The notes under the pieces were generated by a model. That model was not told where the DNA came from, ran no database searches, and was given only the letters and a program-made list of their open reading frames with translations. Source: Turritopsis dohrnii (taxonomy: Eukaryota > Cnidaria > Hydrozoa > Anthoathecata > Oceaniidae). Taken from it: a stretch of 64,000 nt of DNA. The stretch is from the NCBI GenBank assembly GCA_027922465.2, contig BQMF02000048.1, positions 372,001-436,000 of the forward strand, read 5' to 3'. A program made the position numbers and the translations under genes. Positions 1-10,858 of this stretch are shown piece after piece (position 1 is the first letter of the stretch; every line of letters begins with the position of its first letter).

Positions 1-501
1 TGATATAAAATAAAATAGATTAAAAGAAATCGATTAAAGACAACTATTATGACAAAAGCAAAAAAAAATATTTTGTTTTATGATATTTTTTTTTACCTAT
101 AGGTTTTTAAACATTTTCATTACTCGAAAAAAAAGTTCACCCGTCTCAGACAGTCAGGCAAGGATACGTTAGGATACACTGGCAAACCGAGATGCTACCA
201 CGTTCTGCCACGGCTGCTTTTTGTCCAAAATGTTTTATCAGTTAGTTTCTTTGTATTTAGTTGATGTATTGTTTTCAAAGCCAAGTCAACGTGGAATATA
301 AAACTAACAAAATAATAAAAACGAAACGTTATTCCTATTAGTTCATCAGCCAAAAACAGTCACGTTCGATTGGGGGTTGCAATGTATTTGCTTCGAACTC
401 ACGTCGCACACAAATAAAGAAATAATTTCGCTCACAACTCAATCTACCATTTTGCGTAACAGACAAACGGACAAACAGAGAATCGGCTATTAATATATAG
501 A
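1..501 (-). mobile_element. Non-autonomous Helitron, family B, 5' part (3' end lies left of window)
   Basis: The stretch matches the copy at about 9540-10022 nearly base for base, including the CAAACAAACA run and the terminal GAATCGGCTATTAATATATAG. Read on the minus strand it starts TCTATATATTAATAGCC, and the neighbouring base at 502 makes the junction A|TC, as expected for a Helitron 5' end in an A-T target. No coding potential is seen. Its 3' hairpin and CTAG end would lie to the left of the window. Confidence 0.7.
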
Positions 502-650
502 TTAAATAACAGAGATTAAAATAAAGCTTTTATTCAAAAGCCAGGTGTTGTTTTGCATTGCACTGCTACTAAATGTATTAGGGTTTTCTTACAAAAATAT
601 AAAGCTTAACTGAAATATCAACAAATAGAGAATATATATCTTCTACAAAC

Positions 651-2512
651 CTCGTCATAAAATTGAACTTCTAAAGTTAACCGAATGTTGGATAAACTGC
701 TGATTTCATCTAATGCCGTTTTGACGATGTTTTGCCTGTCTACAATAACAAAATTGGTTTCCCCATCCGGACAAACTGAATCATCTTCAACATCCAAAGG
801 CCGTCCACAAACTACTTTTTTTTGCAATAACCTCAAAATTTCAACAGGATTGCTGTCGAAACCTTTATCGCGGCAAACTGATAAGACAGAATCAACAAGA
901 CTGTCAATGTCTTGAATTTGTTCTAAAAGTGCAGCTAAGATAAAAATAAGTAATATTATTAGCTTTCATAACCTTTAAACACATTAACTGCACCAGATGA
1001 TTTTCTGTATATTGCATGACAAAACAGCATTTTGTTAGTTTAAACTTTATATATTGTTATAGAAGTTGAACTGAGAGATATGTAATATATGTAATATATG
1101 TAATATATGATAAAGATATGTAATATATCGAAAATTTGTTCAATAAAAATGTGTTTTACTTCGTTCACATGTAAATAATCCAAACACATCACATGCACTG
1201 GCCATCTGTTTATTCATATATATATTATGTTATACCTGCAACAAGTTCATTATCATCTAAAGCATCATCATCATTCTCAATGCATTGATCTTCATCTAAA
1301 TTTAACAAAGAAATGGAAGTGAATGCTGCTGACATGTTATAACTTGTTCCAGCAAATAAATGTAATACAATGGTGTTAATGAAAAGGCTTGTTGAACATA
1401 TTTATAGGAGCATTTTCATCCAACTATACTATACAAAATGATCCCCTCCAAAATGTTACCTCTCAACAATACTTCATTAAAAGTATTTCCTACCTCATGC
1501 ATTAGGTTACTTAGATATCTAAAAATATGTTTAAAATAATTTCCTTACCGGTAACAGCAAGATCATCCGTAATTTCTATGACATCTTTATTTGACGGAGT
1601 TTCTGTGTTCAAATCTGTTATGTTACTTCTATGTAACATATCTGGTGGGTTCCAATCAGAATCCGATGATGAAGAGTTATCACAAACAGAAGCTTGATGT
1701 GTTAAAAAGTGTTTTCGTAATACATTTACAGGTACACGTTCATTACAAATTAAGCACATTTCCTGTCTTTCGGAACATTTTTCTTTGACTAAGGGCTTTA
1801 AGGATAACGATTTTTGAATAGGTCGTATGTATATCTTAGTTTGACTACCACCAACTTTTTGTTTTAAAACACTTGTCTTTAAACTGCAATCAATGACTGA
1901 TAAGTCCTTGCTATTGGGAAGGCATTGCATAATCTCAAATCCTCCACAGTCTTTAAGTTTTGGATAGCCTTCAAAACTTAGAGGGTCACTGGGATCATTT
2001 AATAGATCAGAGGAAAGTTTTTGGATAACCTCTTCTTCGTTGAATTCTAAGTTCAATCTGATCTTTCTTGGTCCAAGACCTGCTTTCGAGAGTTGCTGTT
2101 TTTCATAATTAGTTGGCACCTTGCATGTATATGTATTTGCAAGGCAGATAAAATGCACTGTCCAAAACTATTCTGCTTTCCTCTGACTAGCTCTACCACT
2201 GTTAGATCTACTACTTACGGCCCTCCTTCCAGAACTTGGGTTAAATAACCTTACCAGTTGTTGATGATGGGAAGAAGAAGCAGAAGCAGAAGAAGAACAA
2301 GGAGTATTATTGTTGCTGCTAGTATTGATGCTGCTTTTCTTGCATGCTTCCAATAAACGAATTCGGTCTCCCATTGCAAGAATCCCTAAATCTTTTAGAT
2401 CATCATATTTCATTGAACTAATTGTTCTAATATCCAGCTTTTCGTCTTCTACTAACGTTTTAATGAAGCTTTCCATTTTTAGCTCTTTCAAGACGCTAGT
2501 TAGATCTGCCAT
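651..2512 (-). CDS. SAM-domain protein of the SAM...HECT family, three 5' exons, in-frame TAG (partial)
   Basis: Exons are 2512-1549, 1328-1236 and 934-651. All donors and acceptors are GT/AG and phases match (1 and 1), giving 447 codons before the gene leaves into an intron at the left. From the ATG at 2512: SAM domain (residues ~4-60, SVLKELKMESFIKTL...GDRIRLLEACK), Ser-rich linker, a conserved block VPTNYEKQQLSKAGLGPRKI...KLKDCGGFE, a C2H2-like CLIC...HFLTH, an acidic stretch, and GRPLDVEDD...CPDGETNFV in exon 3. I recall this order from cnidarian and fish proteins ending in a HECT E3 ligase domain; that domain would be in missing exons. A single in-frame TAG (2168-2170) separates SAM from the rest, so this copy is either a pseudogene or uses a rare allele or readthrough. 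Exon 2 has a CAGCAG tandem acceptor at 1326-1331. Confidence 0.72.
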
Positions 2513-2579
2513 CTTTGTTAACTAACATGCTTTGGAAAGCCTTTGGAAAGTTATATGCCAATCGCACTCCATTTTAGCT

Positions 2580-2930
2580 CTCCTCCACCGAATGAATTTT
2601 CTTCGAATGAATACTTATCATCGAAAGATAATGAATGTTGCGAATCAAATAAATTTTCTCTATCGAATAGTTTCTAAACAGAATCGAAAGATGGTTTCTC
2701 TAGAGAATCGCATAAAATTTCTGTTGACCGAATTGAATAAAGTTTCTTGCGAATGGCACTCGTGCCAAATCGAATGAAATTTCCTCCGAATGGAATGATT
2801 CTTGCGCCGAATCCAAAAGCGTTTTAGCAAATTTGTGTGGTTTTTCTCCATATCGAATAATTTCTATGCCAAACCAAATGAAGTTTTTGGTAAATCAAAT
2901 TATCTATGCGCCCAATCGAATAATATTTAG
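2580..2930. repeat. Degenerate periodic array (CGAAT...TTTCT)
   Basis: About a dozen CGAAT-type words recur every ~15-25 bases, each followed by a short A/T stretch and often TTTCT (for example near 2604, 2640, 2663, 2750, 2771, 2787, 2855, 2918). It has no clean unit, so it is not a simple satellite. It lies directly upstream of the SAM-protein start codon at 2512. A similar style of array occurs at 60205-60335. Function unknown. Confidence 0.5.
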
Positions 2931-2935
2931 AACAT

Positions 2936-3260
2936 GTAATATAACTTTTACTAGTTATGACAGTTATGGCATTCCATACATTTATAACCATTTATAAAGT
3001 GGGATGTTTCTGATTTGTATGTGCTTGCTGGGTATGGGGTTATGAATTGTGTTGTTCTTTGTTTTAGGTAAAAGTTACTTTTAATCTTCTGGGTAAAAAA
3101 GGACAACATAGTTTCGATTAAATATTAAGCGTTTGATGTTTCAAAATTTTTTATGTTGATGTTTGATTCTTTCCAGGGGAAATTTATTAAACTAAGCCTT
3201 TCTCTGCGGTTCAGCTCACATTGATTAAAAGTGGAAAAAAAGTTTTAGCCGGATTACTAG
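2936..3260 (+). mobile_element. Helitron family A, 3'-terminal fragment
   Basis: The stretch ends GCCGGATTACTAG at 3260, matching the family A 3' end (GGGATACTAG). The upstream hairpin (GTGGAAAAAAAGTTTTAGCC) is degenerate. It abuts the TC start of the next unit at 3261. The left boundary is not resolved. Confidence 0.45.
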
Positions 3261-3575
3261 TCTTGTTATAATAATCCGCGTTGTAAGTCACACTTTTATT
3301 TTAGAGAGTGATATATTTTTTTTAAATTTTACCGTTAAGTTTTTCTAGTTGCGCGTAAAACCACGTAGAAGCGAGAGACTTTTTCAGGATTATTGTAAAA
3401 GCACGTGGAATATGACGTCAATTTTCTTATCATCACGACGAAGACATTGCATTGCATCCCAAACAAAAGTGACGTTTTTTGGGGAAATATCTCAAACGCC
3501 AATAAAAATGTTGTCTTGTTTTAGTAGCGCATTCGGCTGGTCACGTTGTTACAAAATCATGTTTGAGATATAGAG
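3261..3575 (+). mobile_element. Helitron family A, 5'-terminal fragment
   Basis: It starts TCTTGTTATAATAATCCGCG, then CACTTTTATTTTAGAGAGTG and GCGCGTAAAACCACGTAGA, as in the family A copies at 20492, 21056 and 21510. No 3' end (hairpin plus CTAG) was found, so the right boundary is approximate. It sits head to tail behind the fragment ending at 3260. Confidence 0.6.
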
Positions 3576-3904
3576 ATGTCAACCATGGAGAACATTTTGG
3601 AGCGAAATCTTAAGGAAACGTATTCTATTTTACTTCAAACTTTACTGATAATCGCCGCAACAACAAATGCTCCAGAGAAAAATGTTGTGTTACTTTCTTT
3701 TTCCTCGATAAAGAAGAGTAGATAAGAAATATAGTATGTCATATGTAACAAGGTTTGCACAAATGCGACTACATATTTCCCCTAAAGTATTGAAAATCAG
3801 TGAACATTGATGACCATAGGAAAAATGTATTGATTTGCTGAATAATTACCATGATGTAATTACTGACAAAATGAACCGCATTGTCAAGTAAACGTGATAC
3901 TTAA

Positions 3905-5199
3905 AGGAGTGGTATCGTCATTTCAAATTTTATGACAAATTTTAGTTTAAAAAATGTATAGTTAACCTGCGTTAAAGCTTTTTTAAAAAACGTTTTACTT
4001 TCGAAGATATTGAGTTTTTAATTTTTTTATAAACCCCCGTCTTTTTTATGATGAAAAGCGTGTGACGTCATTGAAGAAGTTTCATTTATTTTTACTTGTT
4101 ATGTCAGTGCAAAGGAGCGTATTAGTTTCTCATGTTTTCAAAAATCATGAGTGAGAATTCAAGTGAAGAGGAATCAGATGTTCTCAGCGAAGATGAAGAA
4201 TGTAGCAATGAGTTTTGTTCAAGGATTTCACAGAGAATTTTAGCGGTTTGAGCAATATAGTTTTGACCCAGTTGCTGTAAAGAACATGAAGAAGTCCGGA
4301 TGATGATTTTGATGACGAAAATGCTTTACCGGAGAGAGTTGACAACAAACAGTGATGCAAATGAGATTGCAAAGAAGTTTATGCGATCGAAGACGATAAA
4401 TTTCAAAATAATTTTTTGTACAAATCAAAACGAAAAAAAATACATGCAATATTGAGTTGATCATTGATCGTAGTAAAATTCATATATTGAAAGTTAACGT
4501 TTTTTCAATTTTCCGTTTTCCGTGCAGGAGTTCAAGAATCAATAGCTCATTCTATGAAAACAATAATGAAATAATCGGTGAAACGGAATAATATTCAAAT
4601 GCCCAGTTCGAAGAGAAACACGAAAACAAAAATCGAAAAAAAACTTGCACACAGAAGGTAAAAGTTCACCTATGTATAACGAAAAGTGTAGATAAAACAT
4701 TAAAGTAAAACTCCTTATAACATGTTTTCCATCAAATTTCTTCCAAAACATGATTCTTTAAAATATAAGTGACGTAAAGATGAAAGATTGGCCTCGCTTC
4801 AACTTTGAAATCCATATTTTTTTTAAATATGAATTTTAGGTAATCTAAACAAACTAATGTTCTGTCCTTTGGTTGAGTCACTGTCACATCCCACAGCAGC
4901 ACAAATAACCATGTTTTTCATTAGATTTAAAAAAAATACTTAGTTATTGCTTGAATTTCAAAGAACACTCGCTCGATTTGAATGCAAAACATCGCATCGA
5001 CACTGAACATAACTTCTTCAATGACGTCACATAATTATTACTAATTTATTCAGCGTTTTAAGCCTATGTTTTAAAGTGGCATTTTATAGCGAAAAAAAGA
5101 CTTTTTTTTTCCAAATTAAATTTATTTTGTAGTATCTACATTAAAACAAGGGATATACGAAGGAAAAATTTTTTTTTAAATTTTCATGACACCACTCCT
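3905..5199 (+). mobile_element. TTAA-flanked TIR transposon, Kolobok/piggyBac-like, non-autonomous
   Basis: Inverted ends AGGAGTGGTRTC face each other (3905 onward and 5199 backward), each preceded outward by TTAA (3901-3904 and 5200-5203). TTAA target duplications are known for Kolobok and piggyBac elements; the 12-bp TIR alone does not separate them. No intact transposase is visible. The interior holds a decayed acidic/P2X7-tail-like reading frame. The remaining interior is AT-rich and frameless. Confidence 0.65.
4147..4390 (+). pseudogene. Remnant of P2X7 C-tail-like (Cys-rich) protein
   Basis: From the ATG at 4147 the frame reads an acidic N-terminus (MSENSSEEESDVLSEDEEC). It then breaks, and in other frames gives YSFDPVAV..., DDDFDDENALPERVDNKQ and CK-stop-DCK. 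The order (acidic leader, xYxFxPxA, D/E run, then a WCxCGxC-like start) resembles the P2X7 C-tail-like proteins I know to be numerous in cnidarians. The Trp and Cys of the expected WCKCGNC are replaced by stop or changed residues. Several shifts make it clearly non-functional. Its position inside the TTAA element suggests cargo or part of an autonomous parent. Confidence 0.45.
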
Positions 5200-5203
5200 T
5201 TAA

Positions 5204-6391
5204 ATAAAAAAGTTGCTCTTATCAAGATTCGAGTTGAATTTAATGAGTATCCACAAAAGAACTTATATGGTTTAATAGATTTTACTTTCACATCTTTTAA
5301 TAGATTTTACCTTCATTACAAAATAATAGATTTTAGGTCAATTTCTTTCAAAAGTGAGAATTTCGAGGGACTGGGAAGTAACTGTGGACAGCAAAAAGTA
5401 TAAGACATGCATACGACTCATATTTGCTTGGCTGAATAGTTTCCTAATGAACACATAACACATCATCAAAACTTCATTTGACATCTGTTGTTAAGGTTTA
5501 TGTTTCAGAGAGTAAAGAAAATTGAAACTGACCTGCCTCTTTAATTTTTCTAATGGTGGAAACGATTTAAAAACGCCCGCATTTATTTAGCGTCCCTTTC
5601 GATGAAGCGCCTGTGGAAAATATTCATGTCCAGGGTCCAGGGCGCTTATTTGGATCATTACGAGGTATGCATGTCTACTCTAATCACCCACTTTCATTTA
5701 TGATTAGGTTAAATAAGTAATTTTGTTCTCGTGTGACTTGGGCTATTGTTATTCACGTGAATTTTAAAAGGCCTTGTAAAGATATTCATGGACTCTGCTC
5801 ACCCCTACAAGCGTTTAACAAATATAGTTTCATGTAAACAAATCATAAGTCCTTTGTAATACACAATGGTAGATCTTGAAAGACCTATAAATATTAACAG
5901 TTGTCTCTTTAAAATCAAAACGATTCCTGTACAATAAATGGTCGTCAGCTTCAAAACAATAACAGCTAATAAATAATTCAACTGATAAGAATATGTGGTA
6001 GTTTCATCGATATGGCTTCATAAAACGTCTTTTCTTGCAACTTTACCGGGACAAAAATTTAGAACCAAGCCAGCATGAAGTCGTAATAGCTAGTAACGGC
6101 TTCGGATTTGTCACTCATTCTATCGACATGGGTTGATCAAGTTGAAGCTTTTCTGTGGCCAACACCTCAATAATGAGATTATGAAGTTCATTCCTTTACA
6201 TCTATAACGTGGGCATTATAGTATTAATATGAAAAAAGTTAATGATATGGAGTTGTTAGTCCTTTGGTATCCATTTGTAGCAGTTCTCCTTTCTCATCAT
6301 AATGTCATGTAACATTGCTTTGCCTTCCTTGGGAAAAGTTTGACCATTACGTAAATTTGAACATTATGTACCGTTGCTTTCATGAAATGTA
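5204..6391. other. Gene-free interval
   Basis: No supported coding frame. At about 5565-5670 there is a decayed inverted pair (AACGCCCGCATTTATTTAG... / ...GGGCGCTTATTTGGA), probably an old MITE related in style to the one at 17405. The end adjoining 6391 probably includes the 3' UTR of the minus-strand PA14 gene. Confidence 0.4.
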
Positions 6392-8937
6392 TCAGTTGAT
6401 TTGGTAAGCTTCAATGGGAGAAACAACATTTTGCATTTCAAATGGTTCAAAATACTCGTGTGTAAGTAAAAAGATGTCTGATCTTCCAGGAAGTGTCAAC
6501 CCCACTTCAACACGGTCGCCGTAGTACGTTTCTAGCAAATTTAGTTCCAAATAATACTTGTGTCCCTTTATCAACGATATAGCGCCAGACTTTTGTGATG
6601 GGTCTCTAAAAAGAAGGCTAGTTGAATTACAAACAGCTGCTTAGGAATGCTCTATTTACAAGCTTCCATGTGTTTGAGAGTCGTTCTCTTCGGCGTAAAA
6701 TTCGGCACAAAAAACAGCACTGCGATTGTTATTAAGTTTTCGATATTCAGCTATTTTAACCGTCCATCGATGAGCTAACCACAAAATTAATACTCGTTTT
6801 CGTTTGCGAGTAATTTTACATCGAATGGAAAAGAGCTTAAAGATTAAATACTATATCGAAGCAATGCCATAATATCAAGAACAATGCAAATTCTACATAA
6901 ACACTATATTATACAAACTATATAAAGATGACTTACGCAGTCCAGTCGTATTGACCCCGCACGTAATCCTGCTCTACTATTTTAGTTTTATTCCCAATTG
7001 TGGAACCAATGAAAAGATCACATTTGTCATCACAAGCCAAGTAGAAGTAATGATCTCCAGTTTCTGTAGGTACAAAATATACTTGCATCATTACACCATA
7101 ATAGTCCGCAACATCTATACCGTATTCCATTTTGCCACTGTATGAGATGCTTGTTGGTGAATTTGGATATCTTGGATCGTTTTTAAGATGAGCTAAATTG
7201 CTATCTGGTGCGTTAACATTACTGAAATAAGAGACTTTTGCCAAACCTACAAAACAACAAAATAAACATTTTCATAAGGTTTTTACACAAAACGATAAAA
7301 TAATAGTGGACCCAATACAATTAAGGCAATCTGTTTCTAGTACTTATAACTCCCCGATTGGTAATAGAGAAAAAAGTTGTAACGAATGAACAAGCTATAT
7401 ACCTATGCATGTATATCCATTAGTTCCACAAGAATCGTAACACCACTGTTCGTCACAAGGCTGCAACGTCTTACATTGCGGTCCAACCTGGTTAATAACA
7501 ATTGATAATGTAGTTGAGATCAAAGTGCACATTTGAAGAAAAATAGAAACGTTCTGATAAAAAAATAACTGATGCTTCATGCGTTAATGATTCGGTTATA
7601 GGTTCATTTTGTTTGACAATATTTAAAAAGGCAATACCTATTACAGTGGAAAAAATATTTAGAGTTTTATTTTAATGTTAGATGGAATCGATAAAATTAC
7701 AATTTCAAATTTTCAGAGTGCATACTTGATTCGAGACGTAGTTAGAAGAAAGGAGAAATACATGTTTATTGCTAGAGTATATACTGTATTTTGAACAATA
7801 ATTCAGATTTTTTTAGTTTGACCATGCCCGGGTCTATCAAGTTAAAATAATAACATTGTTAAATGTCGGACGGAATGTGTAAAATGTTTACGGAGGGAAA
7901 TTGTTTTTGGCTTCAAATTTTATCAGACATGTGATTAATTGATTAATCGATTAAATTAATATACAGTAGATTAATATACAGTAGATTGAGCCAATTTTCA
8001 AGAAACCAGTCTAGTCACTTTGAAGAATTACACATTTTCAAGGGAAGTGATGTCCAATTTTCAAACAGGCCTGTTCGGTAGAGTAAAGAGTTTCTGCAGA
8101 ACGAGATTCTTCTGAAATCACAATGAGAACCATTTCATTTGAACTCCGGATTATAAAACTTTACCACGATTTCATCTGATTTTAGCAGATAATTTTTAAA
8201 ACCGTCGGCGTTTCAACTTTTTTCGTTATGTATCATTGAAGATTATTATTATTTAGGTGTTTATAATTATTTTGGTAATTGATTGTAAGATCTTAAAAAA
8301 CCATTATTTTACCGTTGAATACCAAAGTGTGGGTGTGTGTGAACATCACAAGAGTATATAACATTTGTCATTGTGAAAACAATACATTGTGTGTTGCAAA
8401 TCTATTAAGCCTATAATCTTTTATGGAAAGTAACTAGTTTTGAATCTTCTTTGCAAACATACAATGGAAAGGTATCTACATAAATTCTCTCCTTTGTCAG
8501 TAATTGTTTTTCCTGGTAATAAAACATTCAAAGCTATTGTATTATTCTTGCAGGAAAAAATTTCTTACAAGCGCTTTGTCAAACACAGTTGAGATAAACT
8601 GCCAATCTGCATCGGTTACTTTGGTTGAATCATTATAAGCCAAAAGTTCACATTCACTATCATCAAGTTTGTGATTTACATAAGCACATCTATCGTCAGC
8701 TACACAATGTAAACAGCATCTTGTTTTATCAACATCATCGATCGTTTTTATTACTTCGCCATTTTTTCGATGACCAGTTTTTATCAAACTGAAGTTGCCA
8801 TGTCTTCTGCAAGGAAGTCTTATGATGTATCCATCAATGATTTCAATCACAAATGGCACAATTATGAAAAACATGCAAAATTTAAGCATCATTTTTTTTT
8901 GTGTTATCCTAACAACACAAACATTCCAATAATTCAA
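6392..8937 (-). CDS. Secreted PAN/apple - Cys-rich - PA14 domain protein
   Basis: Four exons on the minus strand: 8937-8569, 7487-7403, 7246-6937 and 6605-6392. All have GT/AG borders (donors GTAAGA, GTATAT, GTAAGT) and matching phases (0, 1, 2), giving 325 residues and a TGA stop. A second Met (8892) directly precedes a hydrophobic signal peptide (MMLKFCMFFIIVPFVIEI). Residues ~40-115 look like a PAN/apple domain (TRCCLHCVADDRCAYV...SECELL). Exon 2 encodes a short Cys-rich module (CKTLQPCDEQWCYDSCG). Exons 3-4 form a PA14-type fold: PTETGDHYFYLACDDKCDLF, then DPSQKSGAISLIKGHKYYLEL. Known PA14 and PAN domains bind carbohydrate or protein outside the cell, so an extracellular adhesion or recognition role is inferred. 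The middle module could be EGF-like. The frames are clean, so the gene looks intact. Confidence 0.8.
7488..8568 (-). other. First intron of the PA14 gene
   Basis: A 1.08-kb gap between exons 1 and 2 with no coding frame or transposon terminus that I can support. The other introns of this gene are 156 and 331 bp. Confidence 0.6.
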
Positions 8938-8973
8938 CAGTATCTTTGGAAATCCATTTGTTACTATTCATTC

Positions 8974-9087
8974 AAAATTTATATTGATACTTGAATCAGA
9001 CGCCATGTACAAACTGTTAATATGGTTAATCCAATTGCTGCCGATAAATTTTATTTATGAAGGAATTGTTAAAGTCTGTTTGAAAAT
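8974..9087 (-). repeat. Inverted copy of 25332-25446, in the 5' flank of the PA14 gene
   Basis: The reverse complement of this stretch matches 25332-25446 at roughly 95% by eye, including TTGGATTAACCATATTAACA and GATTCAAGTATC. It begins 37 bases upstream of the PA14-gene ATG (8937), so it probably includes its promoter or 5' leader. The origin of the duplication is unknown. Confidence 0.65.
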
Positions 9088-9157
9088 ATTGTGAAAATTT
9101 ACCATTAAATATAAAAATTTTTTAAAGAATAAGGTTTCCAATGATATATAAATCAAA

Positions 9158-10022
9158 CTAGCCGCCAAGACGGCGTCGCTCGCCGCCGATGTTCACCTGC
9201 TCTGTATCACTGTATCAATAAACGTCAAATTTCCTTATAAACGGCTCGTACAACTTGTGTTCAACCAGAAGCTGATTCGACGTCACAACCTCTGGTAAAA
9301 CCAATCTTTTATCAGTGTAACAATACACTCAAAATGTAGAGAGAGAAAACTTCAACTTTTTATTAGCTTTTGTTTTAAAAAAGTTACGCACTCTAACATG
9401 GGTGCTATCAAACGTAAGGGGGAAATAGTTTCTCCTCTTAAAAACATCACGACGGAGGAGAGAAAAAAAGGCACGTGCTACATGAATAAATAGAATAAAA
9501 AACGTTCGATCAGAACGCTTAACAATTAAAAGAAGAAATTAATTTGTTAAAAGAAAAGCGAAAAAAAAAAAAAAAAAAACATTTTATTTTGATATAATAC
9601 TCTTTTTTTACCTATCGGTTTTTAAACATTTTGATTGCTCAAAAAAAAAGTTCACCCGTCTCAGACAGTCAGGCAAGAGATAGTGGCAAACCGCACATGC
9701 TGCCACGTTCTGCCACTGCTGCTTTTTGTCCAAAATGTTTAATCAGTTAGTTTCTTTGTATTTAGTTGATGTACTGTTTTCAAAGCCAAGTCAACGTGGA
9801 ATATAAAACTAACAATAATGATAAAAACAAAACGTTATTCCTATTGGTTCATCAGCCAAAAAAAGTCACGTTCGATTGGGGTTGCAATGTATTCGCTTCG
9901 AACTCACGTTGCACACAAAAAAAGAAATAATTTCGCTCAAAACTCAATCTACCATTTTGCGTGACTTACAAACAAACAAACAAACGCACAAACAAACAGA
10001 GAATCGGCTATTAATACATAGA
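9158..10022 (-). mobile_element. Non-autonomous Helitron, family B, long form (865 bp)
   Basis: On the minus strand it starts TC (10022-10021) with TATGTATTAATAGCCGATTC. It ends in a GC-rich hairpin (GCGACGCCGTCTTGGCGG) followed by CTAG (9161-9158); the next base is T. These are the standard Helitron signals: 5' TC, 3' hairpin, CTRR, insertion between A and T. Its 5' TC abuts the CTAG of the neighbour at 10023, so the two are head to tail. It has a long A tract near 9560 and no coding frame. Confidence 0.75.
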
Positions 10023-10518
10023 CTAGCCGCCAAGGCGGCGTCGCTCGCCGCCCATGTTCAGCATGCGTTGACTTCACGAAAAATAAAAATAAGGAATTGG
10101 CAACCGAAAGTGTTCCCATGTTATAGAGCTCGAAAAACTGATCAAAAAAATCTATGGGATCGTTCCGCTACGATCAACCGTTACAGAGATATCATTGTTC
10201 AAAGATTTTGATGACGTCACAGACCCCTCCCCCAAAAAATTAGACCCAAATTTTTCGTCACCCCATCGCCTGTATCGTGGACCCCCAAAAACGTCAGTTA
10301 TCCCTATTGGTTATCGAGATAATTTTCCCGAAACGTCGCATTCGATTAGGGTCTCAATACAATGGTTTCACACTGACGTCGCGCACAAGAAGAGAAATAA
10401 TTTATATGTGATCTTACAGTGCTGACTCCCCGATTTCTTTCGCAGTTCACATCTACCATTTTGCGTGACTTACAAACAAACAAACAAACAAACAGAGAAT
10501 CGGCTATTAATATATAGA
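10023..10518 (-). mobile_element. Non-autonomous Helitron, family B, short form (496 bp)
   Basis: Same ends as its neighbour: minus-strand TC at 10518-10517 preceded by A, and 3' GCCGCCTTGGCGG hairpin with CTAG at 10026-10023. The interior (GATCAAAAAAATCTATGGGATCG, TTTGATGACGTCA, GACCCAAATTTTTCG) is shared with 56790-57277 and, reversed, with the family A units at 20492-21509. It carries no gene. Confidence 0.8.
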
Positions 10519-10716
10519 TATACTTGACTTTTGTATAAAAAGTTGTTTTTTTTTCATCTTTTCATTTATTTTCTTCATTTTCTTTTTCTTTTTTATTGAT
10601 TTTATTTTTGTAGAATATTATGCGTTTTAATTTTTATCCAGCTGTAACAAATTTTTTAAAATTGGTTCAGTGTTGAGCAAATGACAAGCAAATCTTAAAA
10701 GTGTGCACACTACTTT

Positions 10717-10839
10717 TAATATAACTTATTTTCGGAGTAATCGAGGAAAGTTACGCATGCGCATTTTATAGCGCATGCTAAATACAGTGTTCCCGCCAAA
10801 AATTGCTCACAAGTCAATTCTTTACGTACGGTTCAGACG
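10717..10839 (+). repeat. Split direct repeat A1
   Basis: 123 bp matching 16291-16413 with two mismatches. It contains an inverted pair GCATGCGC...GCGCATGC around 10755-10778 that could be the recombinase core hairpin. The gag start codon (10859) lies 20 bases past its end. Confidence 0.85.
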
Positions 10840-10858
10840 GTTCAAAGTTGGAGAGAAA

